Shown here in pieces: positions 10,174 through 21,341 of a DNA stretch of 64,000 nt; the first letter of the stretch is position 1; each line of letters starts with the position of its first letter. A model generated the notes under the pieces. That model searched no databases. It saw nothing but the letters and a program-made list of their open reading frames with translations, and had not been told where the DNA came from. The DNA lies in NCBI RefSeq assembly GCF_002879855.1, contig NZ_PNYB01000022.1, positions 22,230-86,229 on the forward strand, written 5' to 3'. A program made the translations under genes and the position numbers. The stretch is from Trinickia soli. Its GTDB lineage: Bacteria; Pseudomonadota; Gammaproteobacteria; Burkholderiales; Burkholderiaceae.

Positions 10174-10629
10174 TCAGCCGGCGTTGCGGCCTTTCGGTGC
10201 CGTGGCGTGCTTCGCCTTGCCCGATGCGTGTTTCTTCGCCTTCGAGGGCTTCTCGCGCGAAACGGGATTGGGCACGACGCTGACGGGTGCGGCCGAGACC
10301 TCGCCTCGCGTCGAGGTATTGCTGGGAACGGTGGTTGCGGCGACGCTCGACGTGGCATTGGGCGAAACGAATTGCACGAACACTTCGCCGTCCTTCACCA
10401 TGCCCATCTCGTAACGCGCCCGCTCCTCGACAGCGGCGGTGCCGTTCTGCAAATCCTGCGCCTCCCCCTCGATGCGTTCGTTGCGCAGCTTTTCGTCCGC
10501 ATTCTTCTGTTCCTGAGCCGCCAATGCGCCCCGCAGTTCATGCACGCGCAACCATCCGCCATGGCCCCACCAGAGCGGATACTGGATCAGCGCAAGGAGG
10601 ACAACGAGGGCAACGGTAACAAGGCGCAT
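10174..10629 (-). CDS. ftsB: cell division protein FtsB
   Basis: Bitopic inner-membrane divisome protein that pairs with FtsL and FtsQ. One N-terminal membrane helix ([17 protein letters not shown]) precedes a periplasmic coiled coil (residues about 30-75) and the conserved [20 protein letters not shown] segment. After that a non-conserved tail of about 60 residues rich in Ser, Thr, Ala and Lys makes it longer (151 aa) than E. coli FtsB. Position just downstream of eno is the classic context. Confidence 0.93.
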   Translation of the reverse strand: MRLVTVALVVLLALIQYPLWWGHGGWLRVHELRGALAAQEQKNADEKLRNERIEGEAQDLQNGTAAVEERARYEMGMVKDGEVFVQFVSPNATSSVAATTVPSNTSTRGEVSAAPVSVVPNPVSREKPSKAKKHASGKAKHATAPKGRNAG

Positions 10630-10650
10630 TCAAAAGGCCGCAAATTCAAA

Positions 10651-10696
10651 ACCGCCTCGAGCGCTCCCCCCTTTCGGGGACAAGGCACGAGGCGGT
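10651..10696 (-). terminator. intrinsic terminator downstream of eno
   Basis: On the minus strand, ACCGCCTCG pairs with CGAGGCGGT (9 bp, positions 10688-10696 with 10651-10659) and the loop holds a second small hairpin CCCC-GAAA-GGGG. The stem is followed by TTTTG. It lies between eno and ftsB and would reduce read-through into ftsB. Confidence 0.7.
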
Positions 10697-10730
10697 ATGC
10701 AGAAACGATCGAGTAGAAGGAAACGACGCT

Positions 10731-14604
<3,874 letters not shown>

Positions 14605-14658
14605 TTAAGGCCCTACCGCTCGCGAACAGCGTCGGCGTGCAGCGTCGACGTCCCGCGA

Positions 14659-15492
14659 CTAGCCGCCACCCTCCTCGCGCAGCCTGCGCAGCATGCCCAG
14701 CAACGCTCGCGCCGTTTCGATCGGTCGCTCCATCGGGAACAAGTGACTGCCCTCGATCCATTCGATGCGTCCATGCGCAGCGCGCGCGGTCGCTTCAAGC
14801 CCGACCTGCCGGATCTCCCTGGAATGCGTGCCCGCAATGAAGCCGACCGGCACGGGCGCGCCGTGCGCGAGGCGCGCGCCCAGCGTGCGCGGCAACGTTC
14901 GATAGATCCGGTATTCGATGTCGCGATCGAAGGCAAGCTGCCGCCCACTTTCGAGAGAGCCGTACGGCGATCCTTTCGGCGCGCCCGGCGGAATGCCGAA
15001 GTCGATGTAGTCGGACAGGACGCGCTCGTCCCAGCGCGCGAACGCCGGCTTGGCGTGGAAATGGCGCCATGCCTCGTCGCGGCTCGCCCACTGCGTGCGG
15101 CGCGTGCGCGTCGCGGCCGCCGGCGAAAGCCGCTCGTCGAGCCCCGTCCATTGCGTGAAGCGCAGCACGCTCGCACGCCAACCTGCGATCACGGGAGAAT
15201 CGAGCATTACGACGCCGCGCACCTGGTGCGGATGTTTGAGCGCCGCCATCAGCGACAGATAGCCGCCGAGCGAATGGCCGACGAGCCACACCGGCCGCTC
15301 GTAGCGGCGACCGATATCGGCAAGCAATTCCTCGACGAGATGCGGCCAATCGCTCGTGACCGGATAACGCGGGTCGTGCCCGATCCGCTCGATGTACCGC
15401 AGTTCGTAATCGTCGGCGAGCTCGGCGAAGAGTGTGCGGTACGTCGACGCCGGAAAGCCGTTCGCATGGGAGAAGTGAATGATTTGTTTCAA
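14659..15492 (-). CDS. alpha/beta hydrolase
   Basis: A 277-residue alpha/beta-hydrolase protein. It has HFSHANGFPA at the oxyanion region, nucleophile elbow VGHSLGGY, an acid in LDSPVIAGW and a C-terminal IEGSHLFPMERP with the catalytic His. Substrate unknown. It lies between pyrG and the 3' end of comEC; in the uninterrupted chromosome it would start 27 bp after the comEC stop and probably be cotranscribed with comEC. Confidence 0.85.
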   Translation of the reverse strand: MKQIIHFSHANGFPASTYRTLFAELADDYELRYIERIGHDPRYPVTSDWPHLVEELLADIGRRYERPVWLVGHSLGGYLSLMAALKHPHQVRGVVMLDSPVIAGWRASVLRFTQWTGLDERLSPAAATRTRRTQWASRDEAWRHFHAKPAFARWDERVLSDYIDFGIPPGAPKGSPYGSLESGRQLAFDRDIEYRIYRTLPRTLGARLAHGAPVPVGFIAGTHSREIRQVGLEATARAAHGRIEWIEGSHLFPMERPIETARALLGMLRRLREEGGG

Positions 15493-15519
15493 GCGCCGCG
15501 GCCTCCCGGTCCGTTCGTG

Positions 15520-15693
15520 TTATCGGCCCATCCAGTAGCGCGCGTGCGTCTGGCGATAGCGTTCGAGCGTGAGCCGTCCGTCTTCGAGCGTGACACGCAC
15601 TGCGCCATCGCGATCGGTTCGTGCGAGCGCAATGTCGCGCGCGCCGAAACGAGACCACACATGTGGATGGGGATGGCGAAAGCGATTGCGATA
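15520..15693 (-). pseudogene. comEC: comEC, detached 3' end (last 57 codons)
   Basis: This frame starts with the codons for YRNRFRHPHP, a conserved ComEC motif that must follow VAVFQVG in the intact protein, and ends ARYWMGR. It is the missing C-terminus of the comEC fragment at 57368-59803 and is separated from it by the prophage. The minus-strand frame is still open to 15732 because 13 phage-derived codons have been added in front, beginning at a TTG-, GTG- or ATG-type start, but no ribosome site of note is seen. Alone it lacks the metal-ligand core and is presumably non-functional. Confidence 0.9.
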
Positions 15694-15702
15694 GCCTATC
15701 GC
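15688..15702. other. attL, prophage left attachment site
   Basis: The 7-bp core tagccta (15692-15698) is shared exactly with attR at 57369-57375. The core lies inside a perfect 15-bp palindrome, gcgatag-c-ctatcgc, made of host sequence on the left and phage sequence on the right. The crossover point is supported because joining the host flanks over one core copy rebuilds the comEC reading frame (..FQVG/YRNRF..). Confidence 0.88.
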
Positions 15703-15870
15703 ACCACATGCAATACAGGCACAGCCTAACACTTTGATTTTTCACAAAAAGTCTCGCGCCGGTCAGCATCGAGACTGTGCCACTTTGTTATTCTTTCCGC
15801 CATTTTCGCACCGTGCTGTAAGGATGCGGTCACATCCTGGGCACAGCGCCGCCCAGCCGGCAACTCAGCG
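15703..15870. other. non-coding left end of prophage
   Basis: No supportable gene. It holds a perfect 6-bp hairpin aggatg-cggtca-catcct (15821-15838) with outer GTGC/GCAC pairing, downstream of the methyltransferase on its strand; this may be its terminator although no T-run follows. A partial copy of the att core (agccta) lies at 15723-15728. The AT-rich 15729-15745 and 15781-15810 stretches are the kind of place where integrase arm or IHF sites could lie, but I cannot show any. Confidence 0.5.
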
Positions 15871-16707
15871 CTAGGCGCGCGCCTTCGTGAAGACGAACTC
15901 ATTGCAACCGAGGCCGCCCGCGCACGTCACCAGACGCTCAAGCTGGAAGCCGCGCTCGCGATAGAAATCGAAGACTTGTTCCGGCTTGCAGACTTCGAAG
16001 GGAAAGCCGCCCACCCAATCGATCACGTCACGGTGCGCCGACATGCCTCGCATCGTCGTGTACGTGCGCATCGTGTGGAACGGCCGAAAGCGAAGGAAAT
16101 CTTTGATCGTCGTCGGGCCCCACAGCCGCGTGTAGGCTGGCACGAGCACAAGCCAACGCAGCGCAGGCGGCAGCGATACGTAGGCTTTCTTGACTTTCCA
16201 CCACATCCGCGACGCGCGGCCTTGGTCGTTGTACAGCGCGATGAACAGCTTGCCGCCGGCGGAAACCAAAGGCGCGACGTTGCCGAGCGCCTCCCACATA
16301 CGGCCGGTATGGTGCAGCACGCCCCACGAGTACACGATGTCGAATTGACCGAGGCGCTTAAGGTATGCCGCATCGAGCACCGATGCCTCGTTGACGGTCC
16401 ATTGGCCATCGTCTTTGAAGTAGCGGCGCCGAAGCTCGGCAGTGCATGCCACCGATTGCGGATCGTAATCGAAGGAGAAAACCGTCGCACCAAGTCGCCG
16501 GGCCGCAAGCGAAAAAAGTCCGCTGCCGCTGCCGATGTCGATGAAGGTCTTGCCGGATAAGGAATCGACGCCGAGCATGGTGCGCAGGCTCTGCTCGGCT
16601 TGCGCAATACGATCGTCATTAAGAAGCGAAAGGAAGCGCGTCCAGTTGGCACCGAACTCAAAACGCTGGCCCGCCGAAACTTCGTCGCTGTGTGTTAGTT
16701 GCGCCAT
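15871..16707 (-). CDS. class I SAM-dependent methyltransferase, prophage cargo
   Basis: A 278-residue UbiG-like methyltransferase. The SAM motif I is FIDIGSGSGLFSLAARRLGA, motif II acidic FSFDYDPQSV, and motif IV DIVYSWGVLHHTGRMWEAL followed by AGGKLFIALYND. The C-terminal half has aromatic, basic segments (RLWGPTTIKDFLRFRPFH, GGFPFEV) often seen in methyltransferases near surface-polysaccharide genes, but the acceptor is unknown. The ATG at 16707 follows GACGGGGGC; the frame extends 21 codons further up. It lies between attL and the lysis cassette and is not part of virion assembly, so it is likely a lysogenic-conversion gene. Confidence 0.82.
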   Translation of the reverse strand: MAQLTHSDEVSAGQRFEFGANWTRFLSLLNDDRIAQAEQSLRTMLGVDSLSGKTFIDIGSGSGLFSLAARRLGATVFSFDYDPQSVACTAELRRRYFKDDGQWTVNEASVLDAAYLKRLGQFDIVYSWGVLHHTGRMWEALGNVAPLVSAGGKLFIALYNDQGRASRMWWKVKKAYVSLPPALRWLVLVPAYTRLWGPTTIKDFLRFRPFHTMRTYTTMRGMSAHRDVIDWVGGFPFEVCKPEQVFDFYRERGFQLERLVTCAGGLGCNEFVFTKARA

Positions 16708-16738
16708 GATTGCCCCCGTCTTTTTGCGCGGCGTCACA

Positions 16739-16758
16739 TTCTCGGAGCCGAGAATATA
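16739..16758 (-). promoter_or_regulatory. putative promoter and palindromic operator of the cargo methyltransferase
   Basis: On the minus strand a TATATT -10-like box (16753-16758) is followed at once by a 16-bp inverted repeat TTCTCGG-CT-CCGAGAA (16739-16754) that would cover the transcription start. No strong -35 is seen (best TTTCCC/TTCCCG at 18-19 bp). The location suits repressor control of expression independent of the late operon. Confidence 0.45.
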
Positions 16759-16795
16759 ACACCGTGCCACCGATAAACGGGAAACAGCTTTTGCC

Positions 16796-17773
16796 TCAGT
16801 TGGTTCGCTGGGCGGCGATGAACCCGATCGCTGTATTAGTGGATACCGCGAAAGTCGAATTCACAATCAGGTAATAGGTTGTATTCGTCGTCACCCGAAT
16901 CGGCATCGGATCAAGCGTTCCGCCCACTGCCGAGCCGGCAGGCGCAGAGAACGGAAGAAGGAGTTCCGCCACCTGTCCGGTGAAAGACGTGCTGGTCGGG
17001 CTGATCGCTGCGTTCACGACGGATTGCGTAGTCGTTCCAGCCGGAATCGTGATCGCTTGCCCCCATACCCGCCAGTTGCCCGGCGTCAGAGTTATCGACG
17101 TAACGTTATTCGTGATGCCACTGGTCAGTGAAACCGGCGTGCTCGAGTTAGTCGCGCATCCTGTCGGTGAACCGCCGCTCGTTACCTGAGCGCAGATCAC
17201 CTCGCCCACGTTGCCGGCCGCGGCGCCCGAGCCGTTGGTCGGGCCGACGATCGAGGGGGTATTGATGGTCGGAGAATTCGCAAATACAGCCGCACCGCTC
17301 CCCGTTTCATCCGATAGGACACCGGCCAGTTGTGCGCTCGTTGTGGCCGCGAACTGAGAGAGATTGCCCGTCGTGCTGGCAGGGCTCGCCAGATTTGCAC
17401 TATCCCACGGCGTGGCACCGTTGAAAGTCGGGCGCACACTGAATGTCTGTCCAAGCGTCCACGTATTGGCCGTGCTGAGCAGCGGGATCGTTGCGCCACT
17501 CGTGCCGATCGATGTCGTGGCCGCGCTCGTCAGTCCGAGATTCGTGCGTGCGGTCGCCGCACTCACGAGATCCGACAGATTGTTCGACGCAGTCAAACCG
17601 CCGAGGCCTGCCGCCGTGAGCGTAGTCCAGGCCGGCGCGGTACTTGGTCCAGTGGACGAGATAACCTGGCCGGAAGTCGATGCTGCTGGGTTGAGCAGCT
17701 GAACGGGAACGGTTGTCGCGGCGAACACCGCCGATGAAAGCGCGAGCAGCGCCGCGGTCAGAAGTCGTTTCAT
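16796..17773 (-). CDS. Sec-secreted tail-fibre-like protein coupled to the lysis cassette
   Basis: A 325-residue protein. It starts with a clear Sec signal peptide (MKRLLTAALLALSSAVFA, cleavage after AFA-like VFA) without a lipobox Cys. A fibre-like part follows with LLNPAAST, NNLSDLVSAATARTNLGL (a motif of phage side fibres) and Ser/Thr/Gly-rich repeats. The C-terminal ~150 residues (from about EVICAQV) look like a trimeric C1q-type receptor-binding head, with NVTSITLTPGNWRVWG and PAGTTTQSVV. Its ATG overlaps the stop of the 3-TM holin (TGATG), so it is translated with the lysis genes. Proteins beginning ATTVPVQLLNPA are, from memory, common and uncharacterised in Burkholderia prophages. Confidence 0.75.
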   Translation of the reverse strand: MKRLLTAALLALSSAVFAATTVPVQLLNPAASTSGQVISSTGPSTAPAWTTLTAAGLGGLTASNNLSDLVSAATARTNLGLTSAATTSIGTSGATIPLLSTANTWTLGQTFSVRPTFNGATPWDSANLASPASTTGNLSQFAATTSAQLAGVLSDETGSGAAVFANSPTINTPSIVGPTNGSGAAAGNVGEVICAQVTSGGSPTGCATNSSTPVSLTSGITNNVTSITLTPGNWRVWGQAITIPAGTTTQSVVNAAISPTSTSFTGQVAELLLPFSAPAGSAVGGTLDPMPIRVTTNTTYYLIVNSTFAVSTNTAIGFIAAQRTN

Positions 17774-18198
17774 CACTTGCTTACTCCTTTGATCTTTTCC
17801 CAGCCGCGCGAGGCGGTATAGCCACAGAAGCACACGCCGAAGACTTGCCACAGCGCGTCTGGAATTGCTGCCAACCACGCACGCATTCCCTGCGCGATAG
17901 CTGTCGCGAGTTCCGGGCGCAGCGCTGCAACGACCCCCATCGGGATCGCCGCCAGGATCATCACGTACATCACGTAGAGAAACGACGGACGGGCCCGACT
18001 CGTCCACGGGTCTTTGCTGTTTGCTTCGGCGAGCATCACGCTCATTTGCTGCTGCAGCGTGGCGACAGCCGCGTCCGTTTGTGCCTTGATGATCGCGGCC
18101 TGAGCGGAGGCTTTCGCCTCGGGCGTCGGGAACGCGGCGTTGATTCCGTCATCGATCAGTTTCGAGACGCCCGCAATTGCATCGTCGATTCCAAGCAT
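17773..18198 (-). CDS. holin, 3-TM (GTA/prophage type)
   Basis: A 141-residue membrane protein resembling the three-TM holins linked with gene-transfer-agent release. The N-terminal half is an amphipathic helix region (INAAFPTPEAKASAQAAIIKAQ, LQQQMSVMLAEANSKDPWTS) and the C-terminal half has hydrophobic segments FLYVMYVMILAAIPMGVVAAL and ALWQVFGVCFCGYTASRGW. It would release endolysin to the periplasm. The ATG at 18198 overlaps the lysozyme stop (TGATG) and is preceded by AGGAGG; a GTG at 18201 is the alternative. Confidence 0.8.
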   Translation of the reverse strand: MLGIDDAIAGVSKLIDDGINAAFPTPEAKASAQAAIIKAQTDAAVATLQQQMSVMLAEANSKDPWTSRARPSFLYVMYVMILAAIPMGVVAALRPELATAIAQGMRAWLAAIPDALWQVFGVCFCGYTASRGWEKIKGVSK

Positions 18199-18620
18199 CA
18201 CACACCTCCTGTTCGCATCATCTTCTCGAGACGGTCAGCGCGATCACCGACCTGCTTCGCCCAATTCGAGTTGGCCATTTCGTTGGCCGCTGTCTCGTAG
18301 TCGCCGGCCTTGGCTGCTGTGAGCATCATGTGAAAGCCGAGCAGCCGGCCGCCCATGTTGAAAGCCATGTTCAAGAGCACGCGCTGACGCACGTCGTCGA
18401 GTTGACGCCACCAGGGCAGATTGCCGTCGAGAAATCGCTCGGCGCGCGCGATGTCATTGGTGAGCATCAGGTCGATCTCGTCGTCCATGAGGCCCACGTC
18501 GTCGAGATTGCGACCGACGCCGCCGCTCGTCTTGCCTACCGTGTCCCTGTAGATCCGGTTGCGCCGGCCTTCGTCACGCGTAAGCTCAGCACGCAGCGCG
18601 GATTGATCGTAGGTGCTCAT
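18198..18620 (-). CDS. endolysin, T4-type lysozyme (GH24)
   Basis: A 140-residue phage lysozyme cleaving peptidoglycan glycan strands. The T4 catalytic pattern E-8-D-5-T is met by E17 (TRDEG), D26 (IYRDT) and T31/S32 (GKTSGG), followed by GVGRNL. The C-terminal helical lobe includes RVLLNMAFNMGG and WAKQVGDRADRLEKMM, typical of GH24. No signal peptide or SAR helix is seen, so a holin is needed for release. Its ATG overlaps the upstream small membrane gene (ATGA). Confidence 0.92.
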   Translation of the reverse strand: MSTYDQSALRAELTRDEGRRNRIYRDTVGKTSGGVGRNLDDVGLMDDEIDLMLTNDIARAERFLDGNLPWWRQLDDVRQRVLLNMAFNMGGRLLGFHMMLTAAKAGDYETAANEMANSNWAKQVGDRADRLEKMMRTGGV

Positions 18621-18793
18621 TCAGCCGCTCCTTTCCTACCCTTGTTGCGGATCAGGTAGAACGACTGCAGGCCGATGTAGAAGATCGTCGCTGCCGCTAC
18701 CCACCAGTTGATGTCATGGCCCGCAAGCCAGAGCCAAACATTGGCCCCGACAGGGGGACTCGCCTTTGCTGCGCTTGCCGCTAGGTCTTTCAC
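18617..18793 (-). CDS. small membrane protein, probable second holin or pinholin-like
   Basis: A 58-residue protein starting at a GTG (18793) after a GGGGGGACC purine run. It reads VKDLAASAAKASPPVGANVW, then a short turn GHDIN, a membrane helix (WWVAAATIFYIGLQSFYLI) and a basic tail RNKGRKGA. The pattern (acid/Ala N-terminus with SPP, one or two hydrophobic stretches, basic C-terminus) is that of small phage holins lying directly before an endolysin. The stop overlaps the lysozyme ATG by ATGA. Confidence 0.7.
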   Translation of the reverse strand: MKDLAASAAKASPPVGANVWLWLAGHDINWWVAAATIFYIGLQSFYLIRNKGRKGAAE

Positions 18794-18806
18794 CGGTCCC
18801 CCCGAC

Positions 18807-21284
18807 TCAAACGTAAATGTCGGCGCTGATATTGAAGTTCAAAGCGCCCGCACCGTTATGGGAAAGCGTGAACGTCTGCGCCGTGTTGTAGTTGAGCGCC
18901 ACGGTCACAGCGCCGCCGATCGGGGCGTAGAAGACCGCCGGATTGGTTCCGCGCTTATCCGAGAAAGGCAGCTGTACCTGCGTGCCTCCGGGTGCGATAG
19001 GAACCGGCGTTTTCGTGGCTACGTGTGCGATGCCAGGCGACGGGTATGTGATAATCCAGTTCCCCGTAACGTCCCCATCGCGTCGCCCCGTACTAAAAGT
19101 GGCATTGCGGTACATGAGCACGTTCTGCGGGATATTGACCAAAGAATCGGCCGGTGCGATGTTCACGTTCTCGAACAGAAGCGCGCCGGTAGAAGTCATG
19201 AAGCCTCGACCGTCGAGCGCGAAAAAGCTGCCCGCGGCGGCGACCATATTCAGATTCTTAAACTTGATATCGCGCACCCGTTCACCGGTCCAATTAGACG
19301 AGGTGAAGGCCTGTACGCAGTTCTGCACGGCATTGCCGTTGGCGTTACCGCTAATTGTCACATCGTAGAGGTCGTAGCCGCGCGCGGTATCGTCGGGTGC
19401 GCCAGGTGCGCCAGGCGAACCCGAGTTGTATTTATTGATCGCCAGATATGCCCCCGGATATGTGCCGAGAAACATGTCGTATTCGATATGGATCCCGTGC
19501 ATGATCGCGGGGCGCGAGGTAGCATCGGATTGAACAAAGTTAATCGCGACGGCATTCCCGATAGAAGCGCTGCCGTAGTTTTTGTACCTCACGTGAATAT
19601 TTGAAGTCTCACGGAAGGTTTGGTCGGTGTAGCACGAAATATCGATGTCATCGAATGCCGTGCCGTTGTTAGAGTCGACCGAAACGTCGTGATTGCTGGC
19701 GTTGTACATAAAATAGCCGCGTCCGCAATTGCGGACGATGTAATCCCCGACGAAGTCGTCGCCATTCGCTTGCAGATTGGCCGGGTAAAACGTGCCGTTG
19801 AAGCTACCTGTCATGCGAATGCGCGCGGCATGTGCATTCGAAGTCCCGCTCGGGTACACGATCAGGCCGCCCAAGCCGCCCGCCTGGTTGACGTTCTCAA
19901 ACTCAAGGTTGTATGACTGCGGATTCGCAAGCCCGGTCGTGGACACAGCGAAATGGACGACGCCCGACACCGTGGGAATGTTCGAATTTGCCGTGAGTCG
20001 CGCATTGATTGCCTTGAACCCCTGCACGTCGTTGAACACGTAGATCCAGGCAGTCGCGATATTCGTCGTACCGTTCGGATAAACGGCGTTGATGAGACCG
20101 CCGCGCTCGTAAATGACCGTGACGCCGCGGCATCCGGTGAGGTCCATGAGCGTCGCGCCGGCCGCGACGGGCGTCGTGAAGACATTGTGCGGTTGCGAGA
20201 TGATGACGACGCCACCGCCGAGCACTCGCAGCACCGCTGCCATAGCCTGGAACGCGAGCGTATCGTCAGCCGTGCCGCCTTGCGCGTTGAACATCTCCGG
20301 GGTCATGACGGTCTTATCGAGCCGCTTCCAGCGGCCGCCGTCGCTCGCGACAATGACCAAAAAGCCGTCGTCGACCGATGTCGTATCGGCGCCATCCAGC
20401 TGATAGATTGAACCCGGCGCGGAGCCAACGTACAGCGCTCGGTCGTAGCGCGTTTTCGATAGCGCGCGCAACTCGGTGTACGAGCCGACCGTGCGCGCGA
20501 GTATCCCGTTCCAATTGATCTGGTCATCGCCGACGCTTTGGGTGGCCGGGACATTAAGCGAAAGCGTCGTGCCGATGCGCACATTGACGACCGACACCCC
20601 GTTCGGGATCGCCGTCGGGAAATTCAGCTTACTGCCGGAGATCGAGAAATCAGTCTGCGGAGTGCCATCCCAATAAACCCAGACGTTAGCGTCATTGCCG
20701 GGACTGCGCGAGAGCGTGAGCTGCGCCGTGACGTTGGGCGTGAAATCGGCGCCCGTTTTAAAACCGCGCGTACCGTCGATGCCGTTTTCCCAATTCAGGT
20801 CGCCCGCGCCGAGGCTCGAAGGAAGCGGCAAAAACGTCGGGTTGCCGTTGACATCGAACGCATAGGCCTTATTCGCGCGCTGGCCTGCCAGTGGCAACTG
20901 GCCGTCGATAACTTCGACAAGTGGAAAGCGCACGCTGCGACTTTCGTCCTCGGTCAACTTCTGCGCGATCATCGTCAACTTGTCGAGCCCGCGCTCGACC
21001 GAGTCGGCCGGAAACGGATCGTTCGACGGGAAGTCCGTGCTTTGCAACAGGTCCGGGCTTCGCACGAGCAAGATGCTCACGCCGACCGCTGGCGCGACCG
21101 TGAACGTCACTGTGCCGCCTTGCGTACTGCCGGCGCCCGTCACCGTGAAGCCGCCTTGCTGCTCGGTCGAATCGAGAAAGACATCGATGTCCGTCGGCGC
21201 AAGGAAGTAGTACGGAAACGGAAAGGCGACGGACGTTCCATCGCCGATGTAGGAAATGCGCGAATTGGTGGTCGTGACCGTCAT
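18807..21284 (-). CDS. tailspike / tail fibre with T7-fibre N-terminus and beta-helix body
   Basis: An 825-residue receptor-binding protein. Residues 1 to about 115 resemble the T7 tail-fibre attachment domain (SYIGDGTSVAFPFPYYFL, FPSNDPFPADSVERGLDKLTMIAQKL), which binds the tail tube. A linker with RGFKTGADFTP and YTELRALSKTRYDRALYVG follows. From about residue 310 the sequence turns into Asn/Gly-rich strands with tandem short repeats, typical of right-handed pectate-lyase-like beta-helix spikes that bind or cut surface polysaccharide. The C-terminal 70 residues form a compact beta domain. The translation start lies under a hairpin (21289-21308). Confidence 0.85.
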   Translation of the reverse strand: MTVTTTNSRISYIGDGTSVAFPFPYYFLAPTDIDVFLDSTEQQGGFTVTGAGSTQGGTVTFTVAPAVGVSILLVRSPDLLQSTDFPSNDPFPADSVERGLDKLTMIAQKLTEDESRSVRFPLVEVIDGQLPLAGQRANKAYAFDVNGNPTFLPLPSSLGAGDLNWENGIDGTRGFKTGADFTPNVTAQLTLSRSPGNDANVWVYWDGTPQTDFSISGSKLNFPTAIPNGVSVVNVRIGTTLSLNVPATQSVGDDQINWNGILARTVGSYTELRALSKTRYDRALYVGSAPGSIYQLDGADTTSVDDGFLVIVASDGGRWKRLDKTVMTPEMFNAQGGTADDTLAFQAMAAVLRVLGGGVVIISQPHNVFTTPVAAGATLMDLTGCRGVTVIYERGGLINAVYPNGTTNIATAWIYVFNDVQGFKAINARLTANSNIPTVSGVVHFAVSTTGLANPQSYNLEFENVNQAGGLGGLIVYPSGTSNAHAARIRMTGSFNGTFYPANLQANGDDFVGDYIVRNCGRGYFMYNASNHDVSVDSNNGTAFDDIDISCYTDQTFRETSNIHVRYKNYGSASIGNAVAINFVQSDATSRPAIMHGIHIEYDMFLGTYPGAYLAINKYNSGSPGAPGAPDDTARGYDLYDVTISGNANGNAVQNCVQAFTSSNWTGERVRDIKFKNLNMVAAAGSFFALDGRGFMTSTGALLFENVNIAPADSLVNIPQNVLMYRNATFSTGRRDGDVTGNWIITYPSPGIAHVATKTPVPIAPGGTQVQLPFSDKRGTNPAVFYAPIGGAVTVALNYNTAQTFTLSHNGAGALNFNISADIYV

Positions 21285-21288
21285 GGTG

Positions 21289-21308
21289 TCCTCAAGGTGA
21301 CTTGAGGA
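21289..21308 (-). promoter_or_regulatory. hairpin covering the ribosome-binding site of the tailspike gene
   Basis: Perfect inverted repeat, 8-bp arms TCCTCAAG / CTTGAGGA with a 4-base loop. In the mRNA the 3' arm contains GAGGA, which is the Shine-Dalgarno sequence of the tailspike ATG (21284), 5 bases before the start codon. The fold would hide the SD and limit initiation unless opened by ribosomes or a factor. Confidence 0.65.
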
Positions 21309-21341
21309 CGGCGAATTACGTTCGGCGGTTCGTGGCCCGCT

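Noticed and set aside
15520..15732. A separate 70-residue small protein at the prophage left end
   Set aside because: Its last 57 residues are the ComEC C-terminus; the first 13 codons are phage non-coding sequence read by chance.
15871..16707. Methyltransferase as an ordinary host gene
   Set aside because: The att core at 15692-15698 places it inside the prophage, and the host frame resumes only across both joints.
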